DNA of 64,000 bases, from assembly GCA_951812925.1 (NCBI GenBank), contig OX638368.1:82814909-82878908 (forward strand). The letters run 5' to 3'. The DNA comes from Calliopum simillimum (Eukaryota > Arthropoda > Insecta > Diptera > Lauxaniidae). Of this stretch, positions 54,856 to 64,000 are shown in pieces. Every line of letters begins with the position of its first letter. The first letter of the stretch is position 1. The notes below the pieces were generated by a model that was given only the letters and a program-made list of their open reading frames with translations, ran no database searches and was not told where the DNA came from. The position numbers and the translations under genes are program-made.

Positions 54856-55204
54856 TACTATATTGAGGAAAATATCTGCCTGGAAATTTGGCATTGGTTT
54901 GGAAAATGTTTTAAGATGATGCTAGATTTTTTTCATAAGCATTTCGGCATTCCTTAAATGTATGCTCTGGCTAGAAATGTCAAAATCCATATGGAATAAA
55001 AAATCTGCCAAAGTTATATTAAAAGTTTTATGTATTATTGCATAACTTTCTTCCCAAGTTTTGAACAGAATATCATCAAATGTAAATGTAATATGACACC
55101 AAATTTAGAAAAATTTACTATGTATGGTCTACATACATATATTAATTTTATACCTTTTTTTTATTTAAAGCTTTGTTTTTATTTATTTTTCATGTAGTTC
55201 AAAC

Positions 55205-55834
55205 ATGGATTTATACTGCTTCCTCGGTTCACCTCCCTGCCATGCTGTCATCATGGCAGCGAAAGCTCTTGGTGTTGAGCTCAACAAAAGATGGATCGAC
55301 TACAACAGTGGTGAACACCTAAAGCCAGAGTTCTTGAAAATTAACCCACAACATACTGCTCCCACAATTGTCGACAATGGTTTCGCATTGTGGGAATCTC
55401 GTGCCATTTTAGTCTATTTGGTTGAAAAGTATGGCAAAAATGATGATCTCTACCCCAAGTGTCCAAAGAAACGCGCTGTGATCAATCAACGTCTGTATTT
55501 TGATTTTGGAACATTGTACACTGCCTATGCTGATTACTATTATGTACCAAGGAAATCAGCCGATCCAGAGAAACTTAAGAAAATGGAAACTGCTTTCGAT
55601 TTCTTGAATACGTTCCTGGAGGGACAAACTTACGCTGCTGGTAATAGCTTGACTATTGCTGATATTGCTTTGATTGCCTCTGTAGCTTCATACGACGTTG
55701 TTGGTTTCGATATTAGCAAGTACAAAAATGTATCCAGATGGTATGAAAATGCCAAGAAAGTTGTACCAGGTTGGGAAGAGAACTGGGCTGGATTCTCGGA
55801 ACTCAAGAAATTTATCGATTCATTGTCTGCATAA
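55205..55834 (+). CDS. divergent delta-class GST, cluster gene 4
   Basis: 209 residues, intact frame, start seven bases after the acceptor at 55197. It shares most of its length with GST 3 ([50 protein letters not shown]). Its N-terminal active-site strand is changed: [11 protein letters not shown] keeps Ser9 but Tyr5 is Cys, Pro7 is Leu and Arg13 is His; QHTAPT replaces Ile52 with Ala; AGNSLTIAD replaces Asp by Asn before the capping box. The loop after DYYYV is shortened and the C-terminus has the extra tail IDSLSA. An intact frame with several glutathione-site changes suggests altered substrate use rather than a dead copy. AATAAAG near 55967. Confidence 0.94.
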   Translation: MDLYCFLGSPPCHAVIMAAKALGVELNKRWIDYNSGEHLKPEFLKINPQHTAPTIVDNGFALWESRAILVYLVEKYGKNDDLYPKCPKKRAVINQRLYFDFGTLYTAYADYYYVPRKSADPEKLKKMETAFDFLNTFLEGQTYAAGNSLTIADIALIASVASYDVVGFDISKYKNVSRWYENAKKVVPGWEENWAGFSELKKFIDSLSA

Positions 55835-55839
55835 ACAAA

Positions 55840-58150
55840 AAAAAAAAAAAACATTTTTTTTTTTCTATTTTTGAAAGTGCATTTAATATTAAGAAATATA
55901 AATTTAAATATGAATACGTAAATGAGAAAACAGCTGACATTTTTTAAAATAAAATTTTTTATTTATAATAAAGTTGTTTTTAAAACAAAAAAACATCCCA
56001 ACTAAGAAATTTTATTGGGTGTCAATTCGGGTCTCATTGGTTTTGCTTAGCCCAACGAAGGCTTCTTATAAGATGTAATGGTGTTCCCCACACTTTCCCA
56101 TTAGGACTGCCAAATACCTGCCTTATCAGGTTGGCATTCGTTATTAGGAAAATTTTATGTTTACCAAACTAGGTCATCGATCGGGTTTCGTATTTGAATT
56201 ATCATAAATATTAAAAAAAAGAAAAAAAAAAACAAAAACTTATTCCGTGTTGCAATATATAATTTTCAAAAATTTTATTTTCTAGCAAAATCATGTTTTT
56301 TAGGCCAAAAAAAAAAAAAAATGTTCCACTAAACTTTTTGAATAATATTAGATTCAAAAACTGATTACAAAACTAAACATATCTGTAATAATTTATTCGC
56401 AAGGTTAGCACAAACATTTTGTTCGCACATTCACACAACTCAATTTGGAGGTAACTTCAAATGTCCTCATTAGTATCGCATCACTGTTAGCCTTAAATTT
56501 ACCGAAATCCGGCGAAACTGTTTATCACTATAACCACCACGTTAGGCGTTCGTAAGACAAACCTAATTAAGGCACACTTAAAGCCTGCCGAACTTAGCAA
56601 GAAATGGGCATTCCTAATTAACGCTAACACTGTTGCTTCCCAAATGAGGCCTATTGTATTTTAAGCAATACCTAAGCAAATTTTTAAATATTTTTTCTGG
56701 AAAGAAGACAAAACTATTCATCACATGAATCCAATAAAAATATGGTATTTTTACGTTTAACTTAGACTATATGTAGAGTGGTGTATATTTTAAAATATTA
56801 AAAAATCCATAATGTACTCTTGATTTGGTAGGGATCCATATGAAAGGTAGTTTTGTCTTCTAACCATCACATGGAGCATTTCCGTTGACCTTTGTACTAA
56901 AAAAATTTTAAAAATAGTACTTTTTTCATATAGCAGAAAATTTAATTTCTGTCTGATTCATTAGCTTTTCAAAATAGATCAAAGCATGGAAATCGGTAAT
57001 GGTGAGGAAAAATCAATCCATTTTGTGTTTAAAAATATCATAACTTCTAATCCGTATTAGTTTTTGTTTTGGTTAGTAAAAAATCAATTTTTATTTTCTT
57101 TCTACAAAATTATATTTTGGAACCGTTTTTTAGAATTTTGGTATTAAATTTCGTCCTTTTTCCAAATACGAAAAAATGTACTTTGTGCTAATAGCCTGAT
57201 TCGTTACCTATCAAAAAGTGGTGTAAAGGAAAGTACATATGTCACAACTTACCGATTTTTACACTTTTGCACCACTCAAAAATCCACCGTAAAAAACAAA
57301 AAAATTTTTTTTTGCCATCTTTATCGGTTTTTGTGTATGAAACCATGTACTCAATTTCAGCGAAATCGGAGGTAGTGAGGTCAATTCTCGTAAGGCAAGG
57401 CATGGAATAGCTGCATTGATTTTTCATTAGGTAGGTGCATAATATTTAAAATTTATTTTTTGTATGTAGAAATAGTTTTAAGAAAGAAATAAGAACTTTT
57501 GCGCCCCTTCTCCCCTAGTTTAGATTCTGGCTAAGCCCTTTTCGGTACACATTTGTTTCATGTTATTTGACTAAAAATTTGTTAAGGTTATGGATCTCTT
57601 GGTCTTAGAAATTAACTATTTACAACACTACCGGAAAATATTAGCTATTTAAATTTTTACTAGCGTTAAAAAATACAAAAACAAAATAAAAATAAATAAA
57701 TCATGGACAAAATAATAACGAATTTTACGGATTCACTGATATATCATCAAACCAGATCTCAAGTAAAACTGCTTGAATTCTCAACATGTCTATACAAAAG
57801 AAAGAATAGTGTATGGCTGAAGATATTGTTTAATATCAAGTGAAACTATTTCAGAAGACCAAAGGTCATTACTTTGCTTTATTTGAAACAGAATTTTTGG
57901 TCAGATTTAGTGCTTCTCAGGAAGACGATTTACAAAGACGTGCTTGTACATTACAAGTAATATCACCGGATTCCTAAAAAGTTCTAAGCAGGATTTACAG
58001 AAAACCTGACATGACGCAAAAACAGGGATTTCATATTTGTGTTAAGGAGCATAAAATACACTGAAATCATTTGTCAAACCTCTTGGGGTTTTTCGATTGT
58101 TTTACAGTGTAATTGACCGATAGAGATACCATCTATCTTAACAGCAAAAT
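55840..58150. other. AT-rich DNA, nothing recognised
   Basis: After the GST 4 polyadenylation region there is no supported gene. The minus-strand ORF at 57242-57427 lacks recognisable content. Confidence 0.45.
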
Positions 58151-58152
58151 TT

Positions 58153-58242
58153 TATAAAAGCTGCAAGAGACGATCGATGCTTTCAGTTGTCACAAAAATA
58201 CCTTGAATTTACGTCGTGCGGTTATATTTTTCAACGAGAAGT
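58153..58242 (+). pseudogene. orphan GST promoter and 5' noncoding exon
   Basis: TATAAAAG at 58153, initiator TTCAGTT with its A at 58185 (32 bp), and ACGTCGTGCGGTTATATTTT, TCAACGAGAAGT match the first exon of GST 4 closely. Similarity continues into the intron (AACTTAGTAACAG, GAGGAAGAAAA, about 58290-58310 against 53450-53475). The donor is GTAATT instead of GTAAGT. No GST coding exon follows before the minus-strand gene at 59486. Confidence 0.8.
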
Positions 58243-58489
58243 GTAATTTTTTCCGCGTTAGAAAAGTGAAAATAAAAGAAATAACTTAGTAACAGCGGTG
58301 AGGAAGAAAATTAAATTCCTAAAAATCATCGCCCACAGTAAAGATTACATGTTCTGATAGTCTTTACATATGGAGCAGCCTCTGACAAGTGAAACACCCC
58401 ACCCTTCTATCGCAGTTTTTCAGATAAAAAGGCTTAACTCGGCCTAAAATTTCCGTTCAATCAATTATTTTATAATGCCGTGTGGCGAT

Positions 58490-58690
58490 TTTTTTCTTTT
58501 TACTTTATTTTTTTCACAAAATGGATACCCAAGTTTGCTTGAAAAATAAAGATTATGTTCTTGCAAACATTTTGGAGTTCAAAAATTATATTTTTTTTTT
58601 TAGTAAAGATAATATTCATTTCAAGTACGCAGTGAAAGCAAAGCACCTTGCGAAAATATCGTTTAAGGCATAAAATGTTAATCGCTCAAA
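58490..58690 (+). repeat. dispersed repeat R3, partial copy
   Basis: ACAAAATGGATACCCAAGTT, TTGAAAAATAAAGATTATGT and AAAGCAAAGCACCTTGCGAA match 36420-36470 and 45510-45690. Confidence 0.6.
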
Positions 58691-59485
58691 GTATCCGTGC
58701 CAATGTTTTCGGAGTTTTTTGAGACACCACGGTGGTTTTTAAAAAATTTCAACTTTTTGAAATACCACCCGCGATTTTTTTCGGGGATAGTGTTGGGGGA
58801 CCCTTCTAGTATCAGAATCCGGGAACCGCGAAATCGAACGTCCAGCCGTTTTTTTTTTTTTACATTTTAGTTTTTTAACGATTTTTGAGAATGTCTCGGA
58901 TTTATATACATATTATGTACACATATATGTATGTACGTACATATATATACTTGTATATGTATATATGTGTAATATATATACATGTATATTAGGCCGGGTC
59001 AAATTTTTTTGCGGCAAAGAGTATAGCAACAAAAAAATCTACGGAAAATTCTAAAAAACTTTGCCCAAGAAACCATGGGTCTAAAATCAATATCGAGGCG
59101 CCGTAAATTGCGTTGAAGTTTGGATGCAGTACTTTGAAATACAATACAAAAAAAAATAACAAATCAAAATATTTCAATAATTTTATAAGAAACAAACAGA
59201 AATTTTTTTTTTTTGAATTTTTTTTTTTCACAAGTAAGTTTTTATTGAGAAAAAAAGTATTTAGATATTAACTGATACGTATAAATTGATATTTTAAGGG
59301 CTGTAAAAAGTGTGGTTTCGCTAAAATCATGTGAAACATGCAACAAAGTAAAAATTAATACAATGAAAGACAAAATTACTTATGATTAATGTAGAAAAAA
59401 TTTTAACTTAAAACTAATAACGCGATGTCAGCCAATTCATTTTTAAGTCATATATCCGTATTGTCTAATTAATTAGTGATTGCAG
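58690..59485. other. repeat-derived DNA with TATGTA microsatellite
   Basis: 58905-58985 is a TA/TATG/TACG-rich simple repeat. TAGGCCGGGTCAAATTT at 58990 resembles the beginning of R3 (45306). 59230-59485 is the 3' flank of the minus-strand pseudogene. Confidence 0.5.
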
Positions 59486-61638
59486 TTATATGTTCTGTAA
59501 ATCTTGCTTGCATTCCATTTTGGGTACTTTACATCGACTTTCTAATACATATGGAATATTTGCTGTGAATGGAGGTTCGAATAAAATTTTATCATCATTC
59601 AGATCAATCATTTCGAAATAATCTGTACAACTAAAGTTGATTGTTGGTTTCTTATGTAATCTTACTTCTCCAGGATTCCAAACTTTCTCTCTAATGTGAA
59701 CTATTTTTCTTAAAGCCATTTGACGAACTTCCAGTCTCTTATCAAAGAGCATTGAAAGCAATATGTTTTCGGAGTGGGCGTAATATCCATTGTCCACAAC
59801 AGTTTGATTAACTATTTCGCGTAAATTTGGATCTAAGTATCTGGTCAAAAGTATAAATTTATGTAAAAGAACAGCACCGTTCACAACAGAGTCGAAATAC
59901 TTAACATTAAAGTACATTGGAACGTACACTCTAATAACATACTTAGCAAGAATTTTTAAGCTATTCGATGGTCTGTTTGTTGCTACATAATATCGCAGTA
60001 CACGTGATGCCTTTGTTATCCATCGAGAATGTTCGATTGGCCCTGGTTTCTTATTTGCCAAATTCACCGGGCAGACACCATTACTAACAGCACGTGAAAT
60101 TTCGTAAAGATACATCACATCTGTTGATAAATCTTTAATTTGTTTTTCGATCATTTCCGGAGGCATATTCTGCAATGGAATCGGTTCGAAATTTGTGATA
60201 ACCTGATATATAACAAATAATAGATATTGATAAAGCAATTTTGGGATTAAAAAAATATTATTTTTTAAGTTGTTTACCTGTAACTTCTCACAATCTTGAA
60301 TCTGTTTCCCTATTGTACCCGTACCTGTTCGTGGTCCAGTCGTGCTTGATTTGTCTACGGCTTCAAACACATGTCGAAATGGCAATTCATTGAAGTGCAA
60401 TAAACAGATGAACCAATGTAAAGGTTTTTGCAATTGTAATTCAAATCTTCGATGATACCATTATCTTTTCCGGTATTTGTTGGTTCACCATCGGAACATA
60501 TAGCATACAGTTAGTCGAGCGACAGGTTTTTCTCTGTAAAAAATTCAAGTAGTTGTCTCTGTTTGATTTCTGCGGTTTCACCAACCAAATTTACATAACC
60601 AATTAGTTCTGCCTTCGGCTCTCTTGCAACGACCAAATAAGGTTCTTTAACCATCTTTTGATGATATGTTCCATCAATTTTTTCTCTAGTTAGTGAATCA
60701 TCTTTTCTTCCATCAAAAGCAAAAGCACTAATAAATGAACTATCAAATCGCTCACGAAGAATTTTTTCTCTGCATTTAATTCTTTCTCTTGCAACTTTAG
60801 ACTTATCCATTATCACGAGTCGCCCTAGGTCATCACGAAGATTAATATCCTTAAAAAGTGCTGATGCCAAGCAAGATGCAACACGGTCTGAAATTCCAAA
60901 TCTGTCACACATCATAGCAAAAGAAAACACCTCATATCTTGGACTGTATGACCCTCTTTTCTTAGATGTAGTTGGTCCTGCATTTGTCGGTGCCGAGGGA
61001 ACATTTTCATACAACATTTCTGACGTTTCTTCATTTAGTGGGATATACGTCTCATCATAACTAGTTTGAATGGTCGGTTGAAACGTCGATACTCCTTCAT
61101 ATTGTTCCTCAACTGAAATGTATTCCGGAATGGTTAATTTTCTTTCATTGAATTGATCCATTATAAATTCGTTAAGATTTGGTGGAATTATTCCGCAAGC
61201 GCACGTTCCTGTTTTTAATGCACATCGACATTTTGCAATATAAAATAATTTTTTTTCTGTTGACTGCACAAACGCTTCGAATTTGGCTTTATTTTTACTA
61301 CTTATTTTATACTTTGTAATAAGAGCTTTTAGCTTTTTACTAATACTCAGTTTATTTATCAAAGGTATATGAGTTTTTGTCCAAATTAAAAATAGTTTTT
61401 CGGCCACACATGGTGCAAGTGCCTTAAGCGAGTACATTTTATTTGATGATTTAGCTTGGTTACATAGATAAAAAAAACATTGTAAAACTTCTTTTTCCGT
61501 AGGTAAATTAAGACCATTAAAATCTTTTGGCAAACCAAAAGCGATAAAGCTATGAGTAGGCATATGTCCCAAATGTGCTTCAGAGTTAGCATCTGATTCC
61601 ATATAAGAAAACGCTTCGTATGATGTAGACGGCTCCAT
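59486..61638 (-). pseudogene. broken transposase-like gene of unnamed multicopy family
   Basis: Starts at ATG 61638 (MEPSTSYEAF). The first part (to 60511) has a Cys cluster CRCALKTGTCACG, then FAMMCDRFGIS and a strand-like SAFAFDGRKDD. A stop interrupts at 60513-60511, but the frame continues LYAICSDGEPTNTGKDNGII; a frame change near 60440-60450 leads into LHWFICLLHFNELPFRHVFE. A 75-bp intron (60203-60277, GTAAAC to ATATATCAG) is in frame. Then GPIEHSRWITKASRVLRYYV and a helical C-terminus ending at 59486. The order D (FDG), D (CSDG), C-x3-H (CLLHFNE) and RW resembles the RNase H core of hAT-type transposases. I recall similar uncharacterised multicopy proteins in arthropods; the function is inferred. 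Confidence 0.6.
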
Positions 61639-61766
61639 TATCAATAAAAAATATTTTTTCACTTATAATAATACTTATACTTCTCTCTAGTTAAAAACAA
61701 ACACACTCGCGGTTTATATAATGATGGAAAAATAACATTTATTTTAAATTCTTCCTATTTTGAATT

Positions 61767-61926
61767 TGTTGAAAATTCAATTTTGTTATAAAGTGAACAT
61801 CACTGTGTATAAATATATCACTCATACACTTTGTATATACTGATCAAAATATGATATAGTGAGCTTATACTTTTTGTATAGAATTTTCAATCACATTTTT
61901 TCATTCTAAATAAAATATTCTTCACA
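61767..61926 (+). repeat. putative 5' LTR of second copia element
   Basis: Begins TGTTGAAAATTC and ends TTCTTCACA, immediately before a tRNA-Met-type primer site, and contains TATAAATATAT near 61808. The 3' LTR is outside the window, so the left boundary is provisional. Confidence 0.45.
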
Positions 61927-61928
61927 AT

Positions 61929-61940
61929 AGGTTATGGGCA
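61929..61940 (+). promoter_or_regulatory. primer-binding site of second copia element
   Basis: AGGTTATGGGCA shares GGTTATGGGC with the primer site of the first copia element and with the complement of initiator tRNA-Met. Confidence 0.55.
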
Positions 61941-62005
61941 CCTATCACGTTTAAAATTTAAATTTATCTTTTTTCTGCAATTTGGAAAAACTTACTTGAA
62001 TAGTT

Positions 62006-63136
62006 ATGCAAGCATCGGGATCATCTGGTTCGGGAAACTTTCCAATAGAGCGACTGCGTGGTCGCGAAAACTTCGATATTTGGAAAAGACAGGCGAAATC
62101 ATGCCTTATTATAAAAGGCGTTTGGAGTGTTGTAGAGAAAGGGATTGTCTCTGCTGGAGACACTGCAAGCGATGAACGTGCATTAGCTGAGATAACCCTA
62201 ATGATTGATCCAAGTAACTACAGTCACATTGCTGCTGCGACCAACGCCAAGGAAGCGTGGAATGCCATTTTGAATGCCTATGAGGACACAGGACTAACGA
62301 GAAAGGTTGAATTGTTGAAGCAATTGGTAAATGTCAAGCTAAAGGATCATGCAACGATACAGGAGTATATAAATAATTTGGTCATGTCGGCAATCAAGCT
62401 GAATACTGCTGGCTTAAGAGTGGATGATGAGCTAGTAGCATCTTTAATGCTAGCTGGTCTTCCTGATGACTTCAAGCCAATGGTCATGGCAGTAGAAAAT
62501 TCCAAAGCAAAGTTGACAGTGGATATGGTGAAGAATTTGCTCCTGCAAGACGCGAAGTTCGATAACAATGATCATGAAAAAGCATTATACACCAACCCTA
62601 ACAATAAGAAGAAAACTTTTAGGTGTCATGCATGTAACGGCATTGGGCATTTTTCTAGAAATTGTCCAAATAAAAGCGGTAATAAAAAAGTCAACAACAA
62701 TAGCAAAAATTATACAAAAAAAGCTGGTGATGCGGTTTTATTTGCAAGAAAAGGAGATCCTGAAATTCGTCAATGCAGTGAAGTATGTGCAAAGGCGATG
62801 GAGAGAGAGCTGGATCAAAATACCGAAAATTGGTATATCGACTCCGGTGCAACATGCCACATGACAAACAGCAAAAAGAATTTGTATGCTGTATCTGAAG
62901 TTGAAAACAAAACAATAATCGTGGCAAATAAAAATGAAATGGCTGTCAAATGCGCTGGCAAAATAGATCTAGTTTTATTTGGTGAGAAAGGCAATAGAAG
63001 TGCAACGGTACAAAATGTTGAGTATGTTCCTGAATTATGCACGAACCTTCTCTCTGTACGCCAAATGACAAAAAAGGAAAAAAGATCGTATTTGAAGGAA
63101 ACCAGTGTAAGATTTACGATGTGGACGGACAGTTAA
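62006..63136 (+). pseudogene. second copia element: Gag and protease part
   Basis: 376 residues from ATG 62006. Gag (LRGRENFDIWKRQ; YEDTGLTRKVELLKQLVNVK), a CCHC zinc knuckle CHACNGIGHFSRNC near residues 207-220, and the protease motif WYIDSGATCHMTN near 279. After LSVRQMTKK a single-base change in an A-rich run (about 63070-63085) throws the frame off and it ends 18 codons later. The correct frame continues without a stop (next entry). It is clearly a different copia lineage from the complete element at 8430-12796. Confidence 0.88.
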
Positions 63137-64000
63137 TGGCAACGGCCGTGGTTGATAATGATTTGTATAAATTAAAATGCGATACAAAACAAAAACAAGC
63201 CTTGCTAACGAAATGCAATTTTGAACTTTGGCATCGTCGGATGGGTCATGTGTGCGATAAAAGTTTGGCTGACATAAATAAAAACGCTGTAAATATCGAA
63301 ATAGGTAAGCCAACTAACTTAAACTGCATAACGTGTGTAAAAGCAAAACAAACTCGAAATGTGAGCAGAGAAAGTGGCACACGTGCGGTTAAATTATTAG
63401 AAATAGTGCATTCTGATGTACTTGGGCCATTAAGGAGCAAATCATTTTCTGGGGCCAGATTTTTATTAACATTCGTCGATGATTGCTCTCGAAAAGTTTT
63501 TGCGTATCCAATCAAAAACAAATCGGAAGTTTTCGAGAAGTTTAAAGACTTTAAAAATATGGCCGAAAATCAATGCTCGTCATCCATCAAAATACTACGC
63601 ACTGACAATGGCACAGAGTATGTGAATAAACATTTTGACAATTTTTTAAAAGAGAAAGGCATCTTGCATCAAAAAACTACGCCATATACTCCTGAGCAGA
63701 ACGGTGTAGCCGAGAGGATGAACCGCACACTCGTGGAGCGCGTACGTTGTATGCTGATAGATAGTGGTCTGAATGAAAAGTTTTGGGCAGAAGCTGCTGT
63801 AACTGCGGCGTACCTCATTAATCGTGTTCCATGCAGAGGTAGCTCAAAGTGTCCTGAAGAATTTTGGACTGGCAGAAACCCGAATTTAAAATTTTTGAGA
63901 ATTTTCGGCTGTATCGCAATGGTACATATACCCAAGGAAAAGAGACACAAGTTAGCTGCAAAATCCATTGAATGTATTATGGTTGGATATAGTACTGAAA
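63077..64000 (+). pseudogene. second copia element: integrase part, runs off window
   Basis: Open from GGAAAAAAGATC (63077) to the window end in the shifted frame. Integrase zinc site LWHRRMGH and CITCVKAKQ. Catalytic residues in IVHSDVLGPL, RTDNGTEYVNKHF and TPEQNGVAERMNRTLVE, then FWAEAAVTAAYLINR, NPNLKFLRIFGC and KSIECIMVGY. Reverse transcriptase and RNase H would follow beyond 64000. Apart from the one frame change the sequence looks fresh. Confidence 0.9.

Larger units (their letters stand above)
53400..55197 (+). other. 5'UTR intron of GST 4, enlarged by insertions
   Basis: 1.8 kb from GTAAGT to TTTTTCATGTAG, compared with 0.5-0.9 kb in GSTs 2 and 3. The extra length holds the inverted duplicate segment and hairpin at 53960-54855. 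Confidence 0.65.

Overview
The window is nuclear DNA of a higher (schizophoran) fly. The host genes are insect delta-class glutathione S-transferases (GSTs) with short 5' noncoding exons, GT-AG introns and TATA/initiator promoters. The rest is AT-rich and packed with transposable elements typical of Diptera: copia, several mariner lineages, a LINE ending in ACAT repeats, and many foldback or MITE-like elements. A tephritid-like fly with an expanded genome fits best, but that is inference.

Layout. 1-1265: remnants of a mariner and a pogo/Tigger-like transposon. 1576-1975 (minus): first two coding exons of a GstD11-like GST; no 3' part is visible. 2.0-6.5 kb: intergenic, with a decayed cecropia-type mariner and a 364-bp MITE. 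6572-14775 (plus): a two-exon gene for a secreted or membrane-inserted protein of 276 residues. Its 7.4-kb intron holds a tandem/inverted repeat array and a complete copia retrotransposon (8430-12796, minus). 15-33 kb: repeats only, including large foldback elements, nested insertions, two LINE tails, a mariner with intact terminal repeats, and a rosa-like mariner remnant.

33-56 kb: four delta GST genes in direct orientation (33594, 40049, 51647, 55205), each with its whole coding region in one exon after a 5'UTR intron. Three share a core promoter with TATA box and initiator exactly 32 bp apart. A fourth copy of that promoter and first exon, at 58153-58242, has no gene behind it. Spacers between the genes are several kb of repeats.

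56-64 kb: repeats, then a broken gene (59486-61638, minus) of an unnamed multicopy type with RNase H/hAT-like transposase features, then the 5' part of a second copia element that runs off the window (61767-64000).

The GST genes form one detoxification cluster that grew by tandem duplication. Two copies have changed glutathione-site residues (Ser9 to Ala in the second; Arg13 to His and Ile52 to Ala in the fourth), suggesting divergence in function. The most novel signals are the transposase-like family at 59.5-61.6 kb, the long perfect-foldback elements that could make hairpin RNA, and the orphan GST promoter.
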